Assembly: GCF_001642575.1 (NCBI RefSeq)
Contig: NZ_LXNG01000057.1
Span: 1 to 64,000, forward strand
Direction of reading: 5' to 3'
DNA: 64,000 nucleotides
From: Xanthomonas floridensis
GTDB taxonomy: Bacteria; Pseudomonadota; Gammaproteobacteria; Xanthomonadales; Xanthomonadaceae
This document shows positions 19,496 to 28,644 of the stretch, piece by piece. Every line of letters begins with the position of its first letter. Within the stretch, counting starts at the first letter, position 1. A program made the position numbers and the translations under genes. Below the pieces are notes generated by a model, which made no database searches, was not told the origin of the DNA, and saw only the letters and a list, made by a program, of their open reading frames with translations.

Positions 19496-19927
19496 CTATT
19501 GATTGAGCGTGGTTTCGATGACATCGACGATCTCACTGACGGGGATCGTGAAAACTCCAGCATTGCCTTCTTCAAAGGCAGTCCGCCAGGTTGTGTAGCC
19601 CTCCAGATACTCCGGATTCACCGGGGACTGACCGACAAGCGTCGTCACCGAGCTTTCGAGTGTCGCTCTGGATACCGGAGAATGCGGCAACTCCGTCGAG
19701 ATGCCATCGGGCGCACGCGCATTTTTTACCCGAACGTCGCGGACGCTGATATGGAAGACTTCGCCAATCTTCGGTTCGCTCTCGATCCTGTTGATCTGCA
19801 GCGTCGATCCCGGCTCTTCGGCCCTGTTGCGGTACTTCCAGACTTGCCCTTCCGCAAACTGCCGGGCTTGTGCGGTGACCAGGGTCATAGTTAAAAATCC
19901 GATGACAGAAAGGAGGCTAATTTTCAT
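19496..19927 (-). CDS. Hypothetical secreted protein
   Basis: A 143-residue protein with a signal peptide (MKISLLSVIGFLTMTLVTAQ, cleavage probably after AQA). The mature part begins FAEGQVWKYRNRAEEPGST and contains IGEVFHISVRDVRVKN, suggesting a small beta-rich fold. The pattern of E-G-Q-V-W-x-Y near the N-terminus recurs in uncharacterised exported proteins. No catalytic motif is visible. It lies 57 bp upstream of the truncated methyltransferase fragment on the same strand, within the segment that separates ribD from ribE. Function unknown. Confidence 0.7.
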   Translation of the reverse strand: MKISLLSVIGFLTMTLVTAQARQFAEGQVWKYRNRAEEPGSTLQINRIESEPKIGEVFHISVRDVRVKNARAPDGISTELPHSPVSRATLESSVTTLVGQSPVNPEYLEGYTTWRTAFEEGNAGVFTIPVSEIVDVIETTLNQ

Positions 19928-20119
19928 CTAACGCGGCTTGAGAGCAAATGTTGGTCGGCAGCGTGTTCAACCAATCGCCGTCATCGCTGGGACCTTCGGA
20001 CCTGGCCGGCCCAGGCAGGCCATGCATTCGATAACGCCACCCTCAAGCTTCGACGCTTACGGAACGCGTGAGCTGGAGGATCAGCATCCTGCAACGTTCT
20101 CTTGCGCCAGAGCCAGCGC

Positions 20120-21214
20120 TCACTCGACGACCCCAGGCAAATAGCGCAGCCGCAGATCCTGGCCAAGCTGGCGCACATCGGCCAGATGCAGCGTGCGCCG
20201 TTGCGCCATCGTATCGATGCCCAACCCGGCCAGCAGCGGTCTGGCGGTATCGCCCAGCAGCACCGGAGCCATGTAGACCAACAGTTCGTCGACCAGGCCG
20301 GCTTGCAGCAGCGCGCCGCTCAACGTTGCGCCGGCCTCTGCATGTACTTCGTTGATGCCGCGCTCTGCCAGTTGCGCCAGCACCGACCCCAGATCGAAGC
20401 GCCCTTCCTGCAGCGGCATCTCGACGAACTCGGCATTCTGCAGCGATGGAACGGGCATCGCGTTGCCATGCAGATAGAGCGTCGGCGCATCGCCCTGACG
20501 AATGGTCCCGCACTCCAAGGTGCGCAAGCGCGCATCCAGTACGACCCGCAACGGCGGCACGAAGGGCGTGTCATCGCCCAAGCGCACCGTCATCGCCGGA
20601 TCGTCCGCCAGCACCGTGCCGGCACCGGTCAGGATGGCACCGGCACGCGCGCGCCAGCGTTGCACGTCGGCACGTGCATCTACACCGGTGATCCACTTCG
20701 ACTCGCCGCTGGCCAGCGCTGTGCGCCCATCCAGGCTGGCGCCCAGCTTGACCCGCAACCACGGCCTGCCACGCTCCACCCGCGATAGAAACCCGCGATT
20801 GAGCGCGCGTGCCTGCGCCTGCAGCACGCCGCTGACCACCTCGATTCCTGCCTCACGCAGCAGCGCGAATCCACCCCCGTTGACCTGCGGAAACGGGTCG
20901 GCCATCGCTGCGACAACACGCGTCACGCCTGCCTCGATCAAAGCCAGTGCACACGGGGGCGTCCGCCCGTAATGCGCACACGGCTCCAGCGTGACGTAAG
21001 CGGTGGCGCCGCGCGCCAGCGCGCCGGCAGCGCGCAGTGCGAACACCTCGGCATGCGGGCCACCGGCCCGCTGATGGAAGCCTTCGCCCACGCACACGCC
21101 ATCGCGCACGATCACGCAGCCCACCATCGGATTGGGCCGCGTGGTGTATGCACCGCGTTCTGCCAGGCGCAGCGCCTGCGCCATCCAGCGGTGGTCGTCG
21201 GCCGTTACCTTCAT
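20120..21214 (-). CDS. ribD: RibD bifunctional deaminase/reductase
   Basis: Catalyses the deamination and reduction steps of riboflavin synthesis. The protein (364 residues) has an N-terminal zinc deaminase domain (about 1-145) with the ligand motifs HAEVFALR and PCAHYGRTPPC. A reductase domain (about 147-364) shows RPWLRVKLGASLDGRTA, SKWITG and HAEAGATLSGALLQAGLVDE. The start at 21214 follows GGAG by 7 bp and overlaps the stop of the acetyltransferase gene (ATGA). It is separated from ribE by about 2.2 kb of unrelated sequence. Confidence 0.95.
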   Translation of the reverse strand: MKVTADDHRWMAQALRLAERGAYTTRPNPMVGCVIVRDGVCVGEGFHQRAGGPHAEVFALRAAGALARGATAYVTLEPCAHYGRTPPCALALIEAGVTRVVAAMADPFPQVNGGGFALLREAGIEVVSGVLQAQARALNRGFLSRVERGRPWLRVKLGASLDGRTALASGESKWITGVDARADVQRWRARAGAILTGAGTVLADDPAMTVRLGDDTPFVPPLRVVLDARLRTLECGTIRQGDAPTLYLHGNAMPVPSLQNAEFVEMPLQEGRFDLGSVLAQLAERGINEVHAEAGATLSGALLQAGLVDELLVYMAPVLLGDTARPLLAGLGIDTMAQRRTLHLADVRQLGQDLRLRYLPGVVE

Positions 21215-21687
21215 TGCCTTGCTCCTTCGGGCGCGATGGCCATCACCACGATCTGCATCGGGCCAAGCAGCAGCTTGGCATGCGTGTGCCAGCCCAGTCG
21301 CAGATAAAAAGGCACCAGCGCCGGCTGGCAATACAGATACAACAGCGGCACACGCAATTGCGCGGCGGCACGCACGCAGTGCGCCACCAGTGCTTCGCCA
21401 ATGCCCTGCCCGCGCGCCTGCGGCTGCACGAACAGCGATGCCAGCCAGGGCGACCATTGGCGGATGCGGTCGTCGTCGTTCTCCAGCAGGCTGACCGAAC
21501 CGAGCCAGTGCGACCGATCGAGCGCGACCCAGGTGGTGGGTATCACGCCATCGCGCGTATGCCTGCGCAGCTCGCTCAACGCTTCATCGATCGTCCAGTC
21601 CGGCAACAGGCTGCCGAAGGCCTGCAGATGCGCCTGCGCGATGGCAGGCAGATGCTCTGGCGTGTCCGCCACGCAGGCGATGCGCAT
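21211..21687 (-). CDS. GNAT-family N-acetyltransferase
   Basis: A 158-residue protein with the GNAT fold. Motif A (SLFVQPQARGQGIGEALVAHCVRAA, about 88-113) carries the acetyl-CoA Q/RxxGxG/A loop, and motif B follows (LYLYCQPALVPFYLRLGW). The substrate is not predictable. It sits between nrdR (4 bp gap) and ribD (4 bp overlap), so it is translated in an nrdR-GNAT-ribD unit. That placement is conserved enough in Xanthomonas, by my recollection, to suggest more than chance, but no link to riboflavin is shown. Confidence 0.85.
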   Translation of the reverse strand: MRIACVADTPEHLPAIAQAHLQAFGSLLPDWTIDEALSELRRHTRDGVIPTTWVALDRSHWLGSVSLLENDDDRIRQWSPWLASLFVQPQARGQGIGEALVAHCVRAAAQLRVPLLYLYCQPALVPFYLRLGWHTHAKLLLGPMQIVVMAIAPEGARQ

Positions 21688-21691
21688 GCGC

Positions 21692-22216
21692 TCAGCGCTT
21701 GCCGGGTTTGCCAGCACGTTCCAGCGCCGCTTCCAGCAACGGCAGTTGCTCGCTGCCGACCGGAAGCTCGCGTTCGAGCTTTTCGATTTCTTCGCGGAAG
21801 TCGGCCACATCCTGGAAGCTGCGGTAGACCGAAGCGAACCGCACATAGCCGACATGATCGAGCTTGCGCAGCTCCACCATCACGTATTCGCCCACCCGCA
21901 GCGAGCCCACTTCGCGCTCGCCAGACATGCGCAGCTGATGCACCACCGCGCGCACCGCCGCTTCGATCTGTTCTTCGGACACCGGGCGTTTCTGCAGCGC
22001 GCGGTCGAAGCTGGTGCGCAGCTTGCGCGCGTCGAACGCCTCGCGCCCGCCATCGCTCTTGACCACGGTGGGCAGCTTGAGCTCGATGGTTTCCAGCGTA
22101 CTGAAACGCTCGCCACAGGCCTCGCACTCGCGGCGCCGACGAATCGTCGTGCCGTCTTCGGACACCCGCGAATCGATCACGCGGGTGTCGTTGTGCTGGC
22201 AAAAGGGGCAGTGCAT
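21692..22216 (-). CDS. nrdR: Transcriptional repressor NrdR
   Basis: ATP/dATP-binding repressor of ribonucleotide reductase genes (174 residues). The zinc ribbon is complete ([17 protein letters not shown] and CEACGERF), followed by the ATP-cone (about 49-139) with [20 protein letters not shown]. The C-terminal stretch after about 150 is a little longer than in E. coli. The neighbouring glyA-nrdR-ribD order is common in gammaproteobacteria. The sequence between its start codon and the glyA stop is occupied by a GGGAATA repeat element, and no Shine-Dalgarno is obvious. Confidence 0.95.
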   Translation of the reverse strand: MHCPFCQHNDTRVIDSRVSEDGTTIRRRRECEACGERFSTLETIELKLPTVVKSDGGREAFDARKLRTSFDRALQKRPVSEEQIEAAVRAVVHQLRMSGEREVGSLRVGEYVMVELRKLDHVGYVRFASVYRSFQDVADFREEIEKLERELPVGSEQLPLLEAALERAGKPGKR

Positions 22217-22224
22217 CAGGCGTC

Positions 22225-22316
22225 CGGGAATAGGGAGAGGGGAATAGGGAATCGGAACAGCAGAGCTATCGCAGCGTTGCTTTTACCATTCTCGTCTCCC
22301 TATTCCCCATTCCCAT
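22225..22316. repeat. Two-armed GGGAATA/C repeat element in glyA-nrdR gap
   Basis: The left arm is at 22225-22254 (GGGAATAGGGAGAGGGGAAT) and the inverted right arm at about 22287-22316 (CTCCCTATTCCCCATTCCC). The core contains AGAGCT and GCTTTTAC, also found in the core of the 14.8-kb copy read in reverse. It fills the gap between two operon genes. Confidence 0.8.
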
Positions 22317-22317
22317 C

Positions 22318-23586
22318 TCAGCCGTAGACCGGATAACGCTTGCACTGTGCGGTCACTGCGTCGCGCACCTTGGCCAGCACGGCTTCGTCGCTCGGTGCAT
22401 CCAGCACGTCGGCGATCCAGTTGGCCAGGTCGATGCTGTCCTGCTCCTTGTAACCGCGCGTGGTGATGGCCGGGGTGCCCAGGCGCAGGCCCGAGGTCAC
22501 GAACGGCGAGCGCGGGTCGTTGGGCACCGAGTTCTTGTTGACGGTGATGTGCGCCTTGCCGAGCGCGGCTTCTGCATCCTTGCCGGAGACATCGCGACCA
22601 ATCATGTCCACCAGCATCAGGTGATTCTCGGTGCCGCCGGACACGATCTTGTAGCCACGCGCGATCAGCGTGTTGGCCATCGCCTGGGCGTTCTTGACCA
22701 CCTGCTGCTGGTAGGTCTTGAACGCCGGCTCCAAGGCTTCCTTGAACGCAACCGCCTTGGCCGCGATCACGTGCATCAGTGGGCCGCCCTGGATACCGGG
22801 GAACACGATCGACTGCAGCTTCTTCTGCAGGTCTTCGCTGGCGCCCTTGGCCACGATGATGCCGCCGCGCGGGCCGCGCAGGGTCTTGTGGGTGGTCGAG
22901 GTGACAACGTGCGCATGCTCCATCGGGCTCGGGTAGACGCCGGCGGCCACCAGGCCGGCCACGTGCGCCATGTCCACGAACAGATACGCACCGACGCTGT
23001 CGGCGATGGCGCGGAAGCGCGCCCAGTCGATCTTCTGCGAGTACGCAGAGAAACCGGCCACCACCATCTTCGGCGTGTGCTCGGTGGCCAGGCGCTGGAC
23101 TTCGTCGTAATCGATCAGGCCCTGCTCGTTGACGCCGTACTGCACCGCGTTGAACAGCTTGCCGGAGACGTTGACCTTGGCACCGTGGGTCAGGTGACCG
23201 CCATGGGCCAGGCTCATGCCCAGGATGGTGTCGCCGGGCTGCAACAGCGCCAGATACACCGCCTGATTGGCCTGCGAGCCGCTGTGCGGCTGCACGTTGG
23301 CGTACATATCTTCCGTGGACCCCGCACCAAACACCTGCTTGATGCGGTCGATTGCCAGTTGTTCGGCAATGTCCACGTACTCGCAACCGCCGTAGTAACG
23401 CTTGCCCGGATAGCCTTCGGCGTACTTATTGGTTAGCTGGCTGCCCTGGGCTTCCATCACCAGGGCGCTGCAGTAGTTCTCGCTGGCGATCAGTTCGACG
23501 TGATCCTCCTGGCGGCCGACTTCAGCGGCGATGGCCTTGGCCAGTTCGGGGTCGTAGGTTTCCAGTCGGACGTCGCGCGAGAACAT
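22318..23586 (-). CDS. glyA: Serine hydroxymethyltransferase GlyA
   Basis: PLP enzyme that interconverts serine and glycine while charging tetrahydrofolate with a one-carbon unit. The 422-residue protein contains [50 protein letters not shown] and the PLP-lysine motif [16 protein letters not shown]. The C-terminal [17 protein letters not shown] is also present. The start at 23586 follows GGAG by 7 bp. Length and motifs are normal. It is the first gene of the glyA-nrdR-GNAT-ribD block. Confidence 0.97.
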   Translation of the reverse strand: MFSRDVRLETYDPELAKAIAAEVGRQEDHVELIASENYCSALVMEAQGSQLTNKYAEGYPGKRYYGGCEYVDIAEQLAIDRIKQVFGAGSTEDMYANVQPHSGSQANQAVYLALLQPGDTILGMSLAHGGHLTHGAKVNVSGKLFNAVQYGVNEQGLIDYDEVQRLATEHTPKMVVAGFSAYSQKIDWARFRAIADSVGAYLFVDMAHVAGLVAAGVYPSPMEHAHVVTSTTHKTLRGPRGGIIVAKGASEDLQKKLQSIVFPGIQGGPLMHVIAAKAVAFKEALEPAFKTYQQQVVKNAQAMANTLIARGYKIVSGGTENHLMLVDMIGRDVSGKDAEAALGKAHITVNKNSVPNDPRSPFVTSGLRLGTPAITTRGYKEQDSIDLANWIADVLDAPSDEAVLAKVRDAVTAQCKRYPVYG

Positions 23587-23704
23587 TCGAAGCTCCGGGG
23601 CAGCTGCAGCCAGTAGGGCCGCCGATTGTAAGCCCCCGCCGCACAGGTGACCAATCGCGCCGCTGGCGGACATGGGCCCGATCGGTCGGCGCGCCCCGCA
23701 AACG

Positions 23705-23735
23705 ACAAAGGCGCACCGGAGTGCGCCTTTGCGTG
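23705..23735 (-). terminator. Hairpin terminator downstream of rcnB-like gene
   Basis: AAAGGCGCAC and GTGCGCCTTT form a perfect 10-bp stem with a 4-base loop, about 40 bp after the stop codon of the rcnB-like gene and upstream of glyA. The T run is short. Confidence 0.7.
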
Positions 23736-23771
23736 ATGGCTGGCCCGATTGCTCGGCCGCCGGCTGCCTGC

Positions 23772-24281
23772 TCAGTTGTTGAGGACCAGGTCGGCAATCA
23801 CACCGGTGGCGATGGCGACCAGCAGCAGGTTGCCGGTGTTGTCGCGCTGCCAACGGTAGCCGTACGGCGGGCGGCGCAGGTTGTAGCGGTCGTAGTCGTT
23901 GATCACATAGACCGGGCCGTGGTACCGCTGGCCGCGGGCCCAGTACGGGCGCGGCGGCGGGCCGGCGCGGTAGTAACTGGGGCGATCGTAGACATAGACC
24001 CGGTTGCGGTCGTAGCGACGGTCCTGGTAACGGGCGTCGCGATAGCCCTCGCGGTAGCCACTGCTGTAGTAGCGGCGGTCGTCGCGACGGTCATCGCGCC
24101 AGTCGCGGCGATCGCCGCGCCAATCGCCACGGTGATCGCGACCGCGGTCGTGGCGATCGTCGCGGTCGTGGCCATGACGGTCGTGGCCGCGGCCCCAGTC
24201 GTCGGCAAACGCTGCCGGAGCCACCGAGCCCAGCGCCAGGATGGAAGAAAGCACAACAGTGACGATGCGTTTGCGGTTCAT
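23772..24281 (-). CDS. RcnB-like periplasmic protein
   Basis: A 169-residue exported protein with a signal peptide ([20 protein letters not shown], cut after AFA). A low-complexity segment of Asp/His/Arg (about 28-80, [20 protein letters not shown]) could bind metal ions or polyanions. The C-terminal domain has Tyr/Arg-rich [17 protein letters not shown] and [20 protein letters not shown], followed by a hydrophobic tail, matching the RcnB family. In E. coli RcnB modulates nickel/cobalt efflux; that role is not established here. The start at 24281 follows GGAG. Confidence 0.82.
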   Translation of the reverse strand: MNRKRIVTVVLSSILALGSVAPAAFADDWGRGHDRHGHDRDDRHDRGRDHRGDWRGDRRDWRDDRRDDRRYYSSGYREGYRDARYQDRRYDRNRVYVYDRPSYYRAGPPPRPYWARGQRYHGPVYVINDYDRYNLRRPPYGYRWQRDNTGNLLLVAIATGVIADLVLNN

Positions 24282-24506
24282 GACCAGCTCCTGTTTGCGA
24301 TGTCGCAATTTCATTAAGACGCTGCCCGCCTTAACGCATTCTTGCTGGAATCGGTTACGAAAATCCCTATTCAGGTAATAGGTAGGCTGCCGTTTAGCTA
24401 GCTTCCACCCGGCGCGGCTCCGGGCGCTTGCCCGTATAATCGACGCAATCCCTTTTCCGCTGCCTCCGGCCCCGGCCGGTGGGCTGCCTGCGTCCACGGA
24501 GCACCC

Positions 24507-26168
24507 ATGTCGCAATACATCTACACCATGAACCGCGTCAGCAAGGTGGTCCCGCCCAAGCGGCAGATCATCAAGGACATCTCGCTGAGCTTTTTCCCGG
24601 GCGCCAAGATCGGCCTGCTGGGCCTGAACGGCGCCGGCAAGTCCACGGTGCTGAAGATCATGGCCGGCGTGGATACCGACTTCGAGGGCGAAGCCCGTCC
24701 GCAGGCAGGCATCAAGGTCGGTTACCTGGCCCAGGAACCGCAGCTCGACCCCGAGCACACCGTGCGCGAAGCGGTCGAAGAAGGCGTGGGCGACGTATTG
24801 CAGGCCCAGGCCGCGCTGGATGCGGTGTATCTGGCTTATGCCGAAGAGGGCGCCGACTTCGATGCGCTGGCCAAGGAGCAGGAGCGTCTGGAGGCGATCC
24901 TGGCCGCCGGCGATGCCCACACCCTGGAAAACCAGCTGGATGTGGCTGCCGATGCGCTGCGCCTGCCGCCGTGGGACGCCATCGTCGGCAAGCTGTCCGG
25001 TGGTGAGAAGCGTCGCGTGGCGCTGTGCCGCCTGCTGCTGCAGAAGCCGGACATGCTGCTGCTCGACGAACCGACCAACCACCTGGACGCCGAGTCGGTG
25101 GAGTGGCTGGAGCAGTTCCTGGCGCGCTACACCGGCACCGTGGTGGCGGTGACCCATGATCGCTACTTCCTGGACAACGCCGCCGAGTGGATCCTCGAGC
25201 TGGACCGCGGCCGCGGCATTCCGTGGAAGGGCAACTACACCGACTGGCTGACCCAGAAGGACGAGCGCCTCAAGCAGGAAGACAACCAGGAAAAGTCACG
25301 CCAGAAGGCGATCCAGAAGGAACTGGAATGGTCGCGGCAGAACGCCAAGGGCGGCCGTACCAAGGGCAAGGCGCGTCTGGCCCGCCTGGAAGAGCTGCAG
25401 TCGGTGGACTACCAGCGCCGCAACGAGACCAATGAAATCTTCATCCCGCCGGGCGAGCGCCTGGGCAACTCGGTGATGGAGTTCAAGAACGTGTCCAAGA
25501 AGTTCGGCGACCGCCTGCTGATCGACAACCTGTCGATGATCGTGCCGCCGGGCGCCATCGTCGGCATCATCGGTCCCAACGGCGCCGGTAAGTCGACCCT
25601 GTTCAAGATGATCACCGGCCAGGAAAAGCCCGACTCCGGCGAAATCGTGGTCGGCCCCACCGTGCAGCTGTCCTACGTGGACCAAAGCCGCGACGCGCTG
25701 GAGGGCAACCACAACGTGTTCCAGGAAATCGCCGGCGGCCTGGATATCCTCAACATCAATGGCGTGGAGATCCAGTCGCGCGCCTACATCGGCCGCTTCA
25801 ACTTCAAGGGCCAGGACCAGCAGAAGATGGTCGGCTCGCTGTCCGGTGGTGAGCGCGGTCGCCTGCACATGGCCAAGACGCTGCTGCAGGGCGGCAACGT
25901 GCTGCTGCTCGACGAACCGTCCAACGACCTGGACATCGAAACCCTGCGTGCGCTGGAAGATGCGTTGCTGGAGTTCCCGGGCAACACCTTCGTGATTTCG
26001 CATGATCGCTGGTTCCTGGACCGCATCGCCACGCATATCCTGGCGTTCGAAGGCGAGTCGCACGTGGAGTTCTTCCAGGGCAACTACCGCGAGTACGAAG
26101 AAGACAAGCGCCGCCGCATGGGCGATGACGCAGGTCCCAAGCGTCTGCGCTTCAAGGCGCTGAAGTAA
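24507..26168 (+). CDS. ettA: Energy-dependent translational throttle ABC-F protein EttA
   Basis: Cytosolic ABC-F ATPase (553 residues) that binds the ribosomal E site and gates the first peptide bond according to the ADP/ATP ratio. Two ABC domains are visible. The first has GLNGAGKST, LSGGEKRRVALCRLL and LLLDEPTNHLDAESVEW. The second has GPNGAGKST, LSGGERGRLHMAKTL and LLLDEPSNDLDIETLRALE. They are joined by the EttA-specific arm/linker with RTKGKARLARLEEL. The length matches E. coli EttA (555). A GGAG lies 7 bp before the ATG. It is monocistronic and diverges from the rcnB-like gene. Confidence 0.95.
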   Translation: MSQYIYTMNRVSKVVPPKRQIIKDISLSFFPGAKIGLLGLNGAGKSTVLKIMAGVDTDFEGEARPQAGIKVGYLAQEPQLDPEHTVREAVEEGVGDVLQAQAALDAVYLAYAEEGADFDALAKEQERLEAILAAGDAHTLENQLDVAADALRLPPWDAIVGKLSGGEKRRVALCRLLLQKPDMLLLDEPTNHLDAESVEWLEQFLARYTGTVVAVTHDRYFLDNAAEWILELDRGRGIPWKGNYTDWLTQKDERLKQEDNQEKSRQKAIQKELEWSRQNAKGGRTKGKARLARLEELQSVDYQRRNETNEIFIPPGERLGNSVMEFKNVSKKFGDRLLIDNLSMIVPPGAIVGIIGPNGAGKSTLFKMITGQEKPDSGEIVVGPTVQLSYVDQSRDALEGNHNVFQEIAGGLDILNINGVEIQSRAYIGRFNFKGQDQQKMVGSLSGGERGRLHMAKTLLQGGNVLLLDEPSNDLDIETLRALEDALLEFPGNTFVISHDRWFLDRIATHILAFEGESHVEFFQGNYREYEEDKRRRMGDDAGPKRLRFKALK

Positions 26169-26173
26169 GCATG

Positions 26174-26201
26174 ACAAGGGCGCCGCAAGGCGCCCTTTTT
26201 A
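26174..26201 (+). terminator. Rho-independent terminator of ettA
   Basis: AAGGGCGCC and GGCGCCCTT (26176-26197) pair perfectly around a GCAA tetraloop and run into TTTTTAT, 8 bp after the ettA stop codon. Confidence 0.93.
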
Positions 26202-26274
26202 TATCCGAGGTGCAGTGCCGTCCCGCCTAGACCGTGCCGCTGTCGAAGATGAAATGCGCAGCGCGACTGCTGCG

Positions 26275-26790
26275 CTACAAGTCGTAGGACAACACGTCTT
26301 CGAAACCGAAGGTATCGAAATTTTCGATGCGCGAGGGATACAGGCGTCCGACCAGATGGTCGTACTCGTGCTGGACGACGCGCGCATGAAAGCCTTCGGC
26401 CTCGCGATCGATCGGGGTGCCGTCGGGCGCGAAGCCGCGATAGCGGATGTGGCGGTAACGCGGGATTACCGCGCGCAGGCCGGGAATCGACAGACAGCCT
26501 TCCCAACCGTTTTCCATCTCGTCCGACAGTGGCTCGATCTGCGCATTCGCCAAGGCCGTGCGCGGTACCGTGGGCGCGTCCGGATAACGCTCGCTGACTT
26601 CGAAACCGAACACCATCAATTGCAGGTCCACCGCGATCTGCGGAGCGGCCAGACCGACGCCGCGCGCATCGTCCATGGTCTCGAACATGTCGGCCACCAA
26701 GGCATGCAAGTCGGCACTGCCCAGGTCGGTCACCGGTGGCGCCACGCGCAGCAGGCGTTTGTCGCCCATGCGGATAATCTCGCGAATCAT
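26275..26790 (-). CDS. def: Peptide deformylase
   Basis: Metallo-hydrolase that removes the N-formyl group from nascent proteins. The 171-residue protein has all three catalytic motifs: [12 protein letters not shown] (motif 1), [12 protein letters not shown] (motif 2, metal Cys) and [11 protein letters not shown] (motif 3, HExxH). The start at 26790 follows AGGAG by 7 bp. It is not next to fmt, so it may be a second deformylase copy. The upstream interval 26791-27130 shows no gene. Confidence 0.95.
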   Translation of the reverse strand: MIREIIRMGDKRLLRVAPPVTDLGSADLHALVADMFETMDDARGVGLAAPQIAVDLQLMVFGFEVSERYPDAPTVPRTALANAQIEPLSDEMENGWEGCLSIPGLRAVIPRYRHIRYRGFAPDGTPIDREAEGFHARVVQHEYDHLVGRLYPSRIENFDTFGFEDVLSYDL

Positions 26791-27130
26791 GTCGATGCTC
26801 CTCAAAAACGATACGGCGATCTTAGAACGGCCACCACACGCTGGCGAGCGGCTGCCAGGCAGGTGTGCACGGCGCCAATCGGCGTGGACGAGTGCCGCAT
26901 GACGTCCCTGGCACCGGCCGCGCCTGACGGTGGTCGCACAGTCGCTTGGTTGGTCGCTTCCAGCGCGGTAGATACCGTGTGGTAGCGGTGCAATCCATGA
27001 CTCCCATGGCGTTGGCGCCAAGCGCCGATCCGCCCTGCCCGGTCACCGCGCAACGGTGTCATTGGATGCGCGCAGCGTGAAAAAGGCAGGACCGGTAGCG
27101 GCGCAGTGATGACTGCGATTGCTGCGGCGC

Positions 27131-27553
27131 TCAGGCGCCGATCCGCTGGCCGGTCTCGTCCAGCACGCACTCGCCGTCTTCCTTGACGAACGCACCGGTG
27201 GCTGGTGGCAACAGGTCGAGCACCTGCTCGGATGGACGGCACAGGCGCGTCCCCAGCGGGGTCTGCACGAACGGGCGATTGATCAGGATCGGATGCGCGA
27301 GCATCGCGCTCAGCAGGGCGGCGTCATCCAGCGCGGGATCGTCCAGCCCCAGTTCCAGATACGGCGTGCCCTTCTGGCGCAGGGCATCGCGTACCGACAG
27401 GCCGGCATCGGCAATCAGCGACTGCAGCGTCTGCCGGTCTGGCGGGTACTGCAGATACTCGACGATCTGCGGCTCGATGCCGACATGCCGGATCAGCGCC
27501 AGGGTGTTGCGGGACGTGCCGCAGGCGGGGTTGTGGTAGATGACGGCGTGCAT
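27131..27553 (-). CDS. arsC: Arsenate reductase ArsC, glutaredoxin-dependent type
   Basis: A 140-residue thioredoxin-fold protein with the ArsC catalytic Cys in HNPACGTSRNTLALI (about residue 12) and the conserved Arg-containing segment PILINRPFVQTPLGTRLCRP. E. coli ArsC uses this architecture to reduce arsenate with glutathione and glutaredoxin. No arsB or arsR lies nearby, so function as a stand-alone reductase or Spx-like regulator cannot be separated by sequence alone. I chose the ATG at 27553, which gives the standard N-terminus; longer frames add unrelated residues. The sequence between it and 28100 shows no gene. Confidence 0.88.
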   Translation of the reverse strand: MHAVIYHNPACGTSRNTLALIRHVGIEPQIVEYLQYPPDRQTLQSLIADAGLSVRDALRQKGTPYLELGLDDPALDDAALLSAMLAHPILINRPFVQTPLGTRLCRPSEQVLDLLPPATGAFVKEDGECVLDETGQRIGA

Positions 27554-28113
27554 GCATGACCTGAAGGGGGGCGACGGACCACGCGTGCAGCGGTGACCGC
27601 TGTCCATGCCGCCACGCGTGGGGCGCAGTGTACGAGCGGATGGATCGAATGCGCATACGCACGGACCGGCTCCGTTCGGTGGGGCAACTGCTCCGGACCG
27701 CCCGTCGCGCTCCCCGCTGCCTGCGGCTTGCGGGCACGTCGATCTGCCGACCGCCTCGACAAGACGGAAATCCAGACCCGTCCGTCATGACCAACCCGCG
27801 GACTACGCCCTTCCAGCGCGCTGGCCGGCGCCTGCGCCGCAAGCGCGGGCCAGGCATGCAACGCATCGCATGGACCACCGACCGACGTGCCACGTGCCGC
27901 TGCACGACCCGCGCAGCCTCGCCCGCCCCGCATCCGCCCATCTCGGCACCCGCTCCGAAAGAACACCGGCTGCCCCACCCCGCCACCGCGTCAGATTTCT
28001 GACTGGGACCGGCCCCAAATCAACGTCGCACCGCAGAAAAGGCGCCGAGCACAAGCACGAAGCTGACTTTTTCAGGCCATGACTTCGCTTGAGACGCTCG
28101 GCCTGTCAAAAGA

Positions 28114-28149
28114 TTGACACAAGTCACGGATTCATGATTCAGTCATGAA
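28114..28149 (+). promoter_or_regulatory. Candidate promoter with overlapping operator palindrome
   Basis: A perfect TTGACA lies at 28114-28119. About 11 bp further is an uninterrupted palindrome TTCATGA-TTCAG-TCATGAA (28131-28149), which would overlap the -10 position. This suggests a promoter repressed by a dimeric regulator for the secreted protease pair. Inferred only. Confidence 0.4.
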
Positions 28150-28175
28150 CAGACTAAATCGGAAGGATTTCTCCC

Positions 28176-28207
28176 GAACGCCGGGATCTCGCACGGCGTT
28201 CTTTCTG
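28176..28207 (+). promoter_or_regulatory. Leader hairpin upstream of secreted-protein pair
   Basis: GAACGCCG (28176-28183) and CGGCGTTC (28194-28201) pair perfectly around a 10-base loop and are followed by TTTCT, all inside the 5' leader. It could be an attenuator or a stabilising stem. Confidence 0.4.
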
Positions 28208-28233
28208 CAGTTGGCCCCAAGGAAACCCCAACA

Positions 28234-28644
28234 ATGATGAGCGTTCGCAAGCCCGGATGGATGCTGTCCGGCGTGCTGTGTGTTGCCTGCCTGCCGGCGC
28301 TTGCCGGGGCGCAGGATGTCGCCGCCAGTTCCAAGGTCGGTATCGATCCTGTCACCGGCAAGCTGCGCCCACTGACCGATGCCGAGAGCGCGGCACTGGA
28401 CCAGCAGGCCGGCGCGGCTGCCCGCAGCGCCGCGACCCGCACCACGATGCCGCAAACCGAGGCGGCCGCACGCGCCACCGAGCGTCGCCTGCCCAACGGC
28501 ACCGTGGCGCGCAAGTTGCCGGCCACACAAATGAGCTCGTTGACCGCGACCCGCCAGGCCGATGGCCGCATCGTGATCGAGCACAGCGACGACGCCGACA
28601 CCCAACCCGCCCACGCCGAGCACGGAGCGCTGCCGCATGAATAA
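28234..28644 (+). CDS. Small exported protein of unknown function
   Basis: A 136-residue protein with a signal peptide (residues 1-26, ending LAGAQ). The mature part begins DVAASSKVGIDPVTGKLRPL and then TDAESAALDQQ. The V/I-D-P-x-T-G-K-L-R-P motif recurs in short proteins encoded next to exported or surface proteins in Xanthomonadaceae. The rest is Ala/Thr-rich with a His/Asp/Glu-rich tail. It overlaps the following metalloprotease gene by 8 bp, so the two are cotranslated and probably act together, perhaps as chaperone or propeptide. Either of two adjacent ATGs (28234, 28237) may be used. Confidence 0.75.
   Translation: MMSVRKPGWMLSGVLCVACLPALAGAQDVAASSKVGIDPVTGKLRPLTDAESAALDQQAGAAARSAATRTTMPQTEAAARATERRLPNGTVARKLPATQMSSLTATRQADGRIVIEHSDDADTQPAHAEHGALPHE

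Noticed and set aside
23490..23760. Possible glycine riboswitch upstream of glyA
   Set aside because: The conserved aptamer segments were not found; only a hairpin terminator of the neighbouring gene is present.
27606..28082. 158-codon plus-strand frame in the arsC-protease gap
   Set aside because: Low-complexity Pro/Arg/His composition, no start signal, and competing frames on the other strand look the same.
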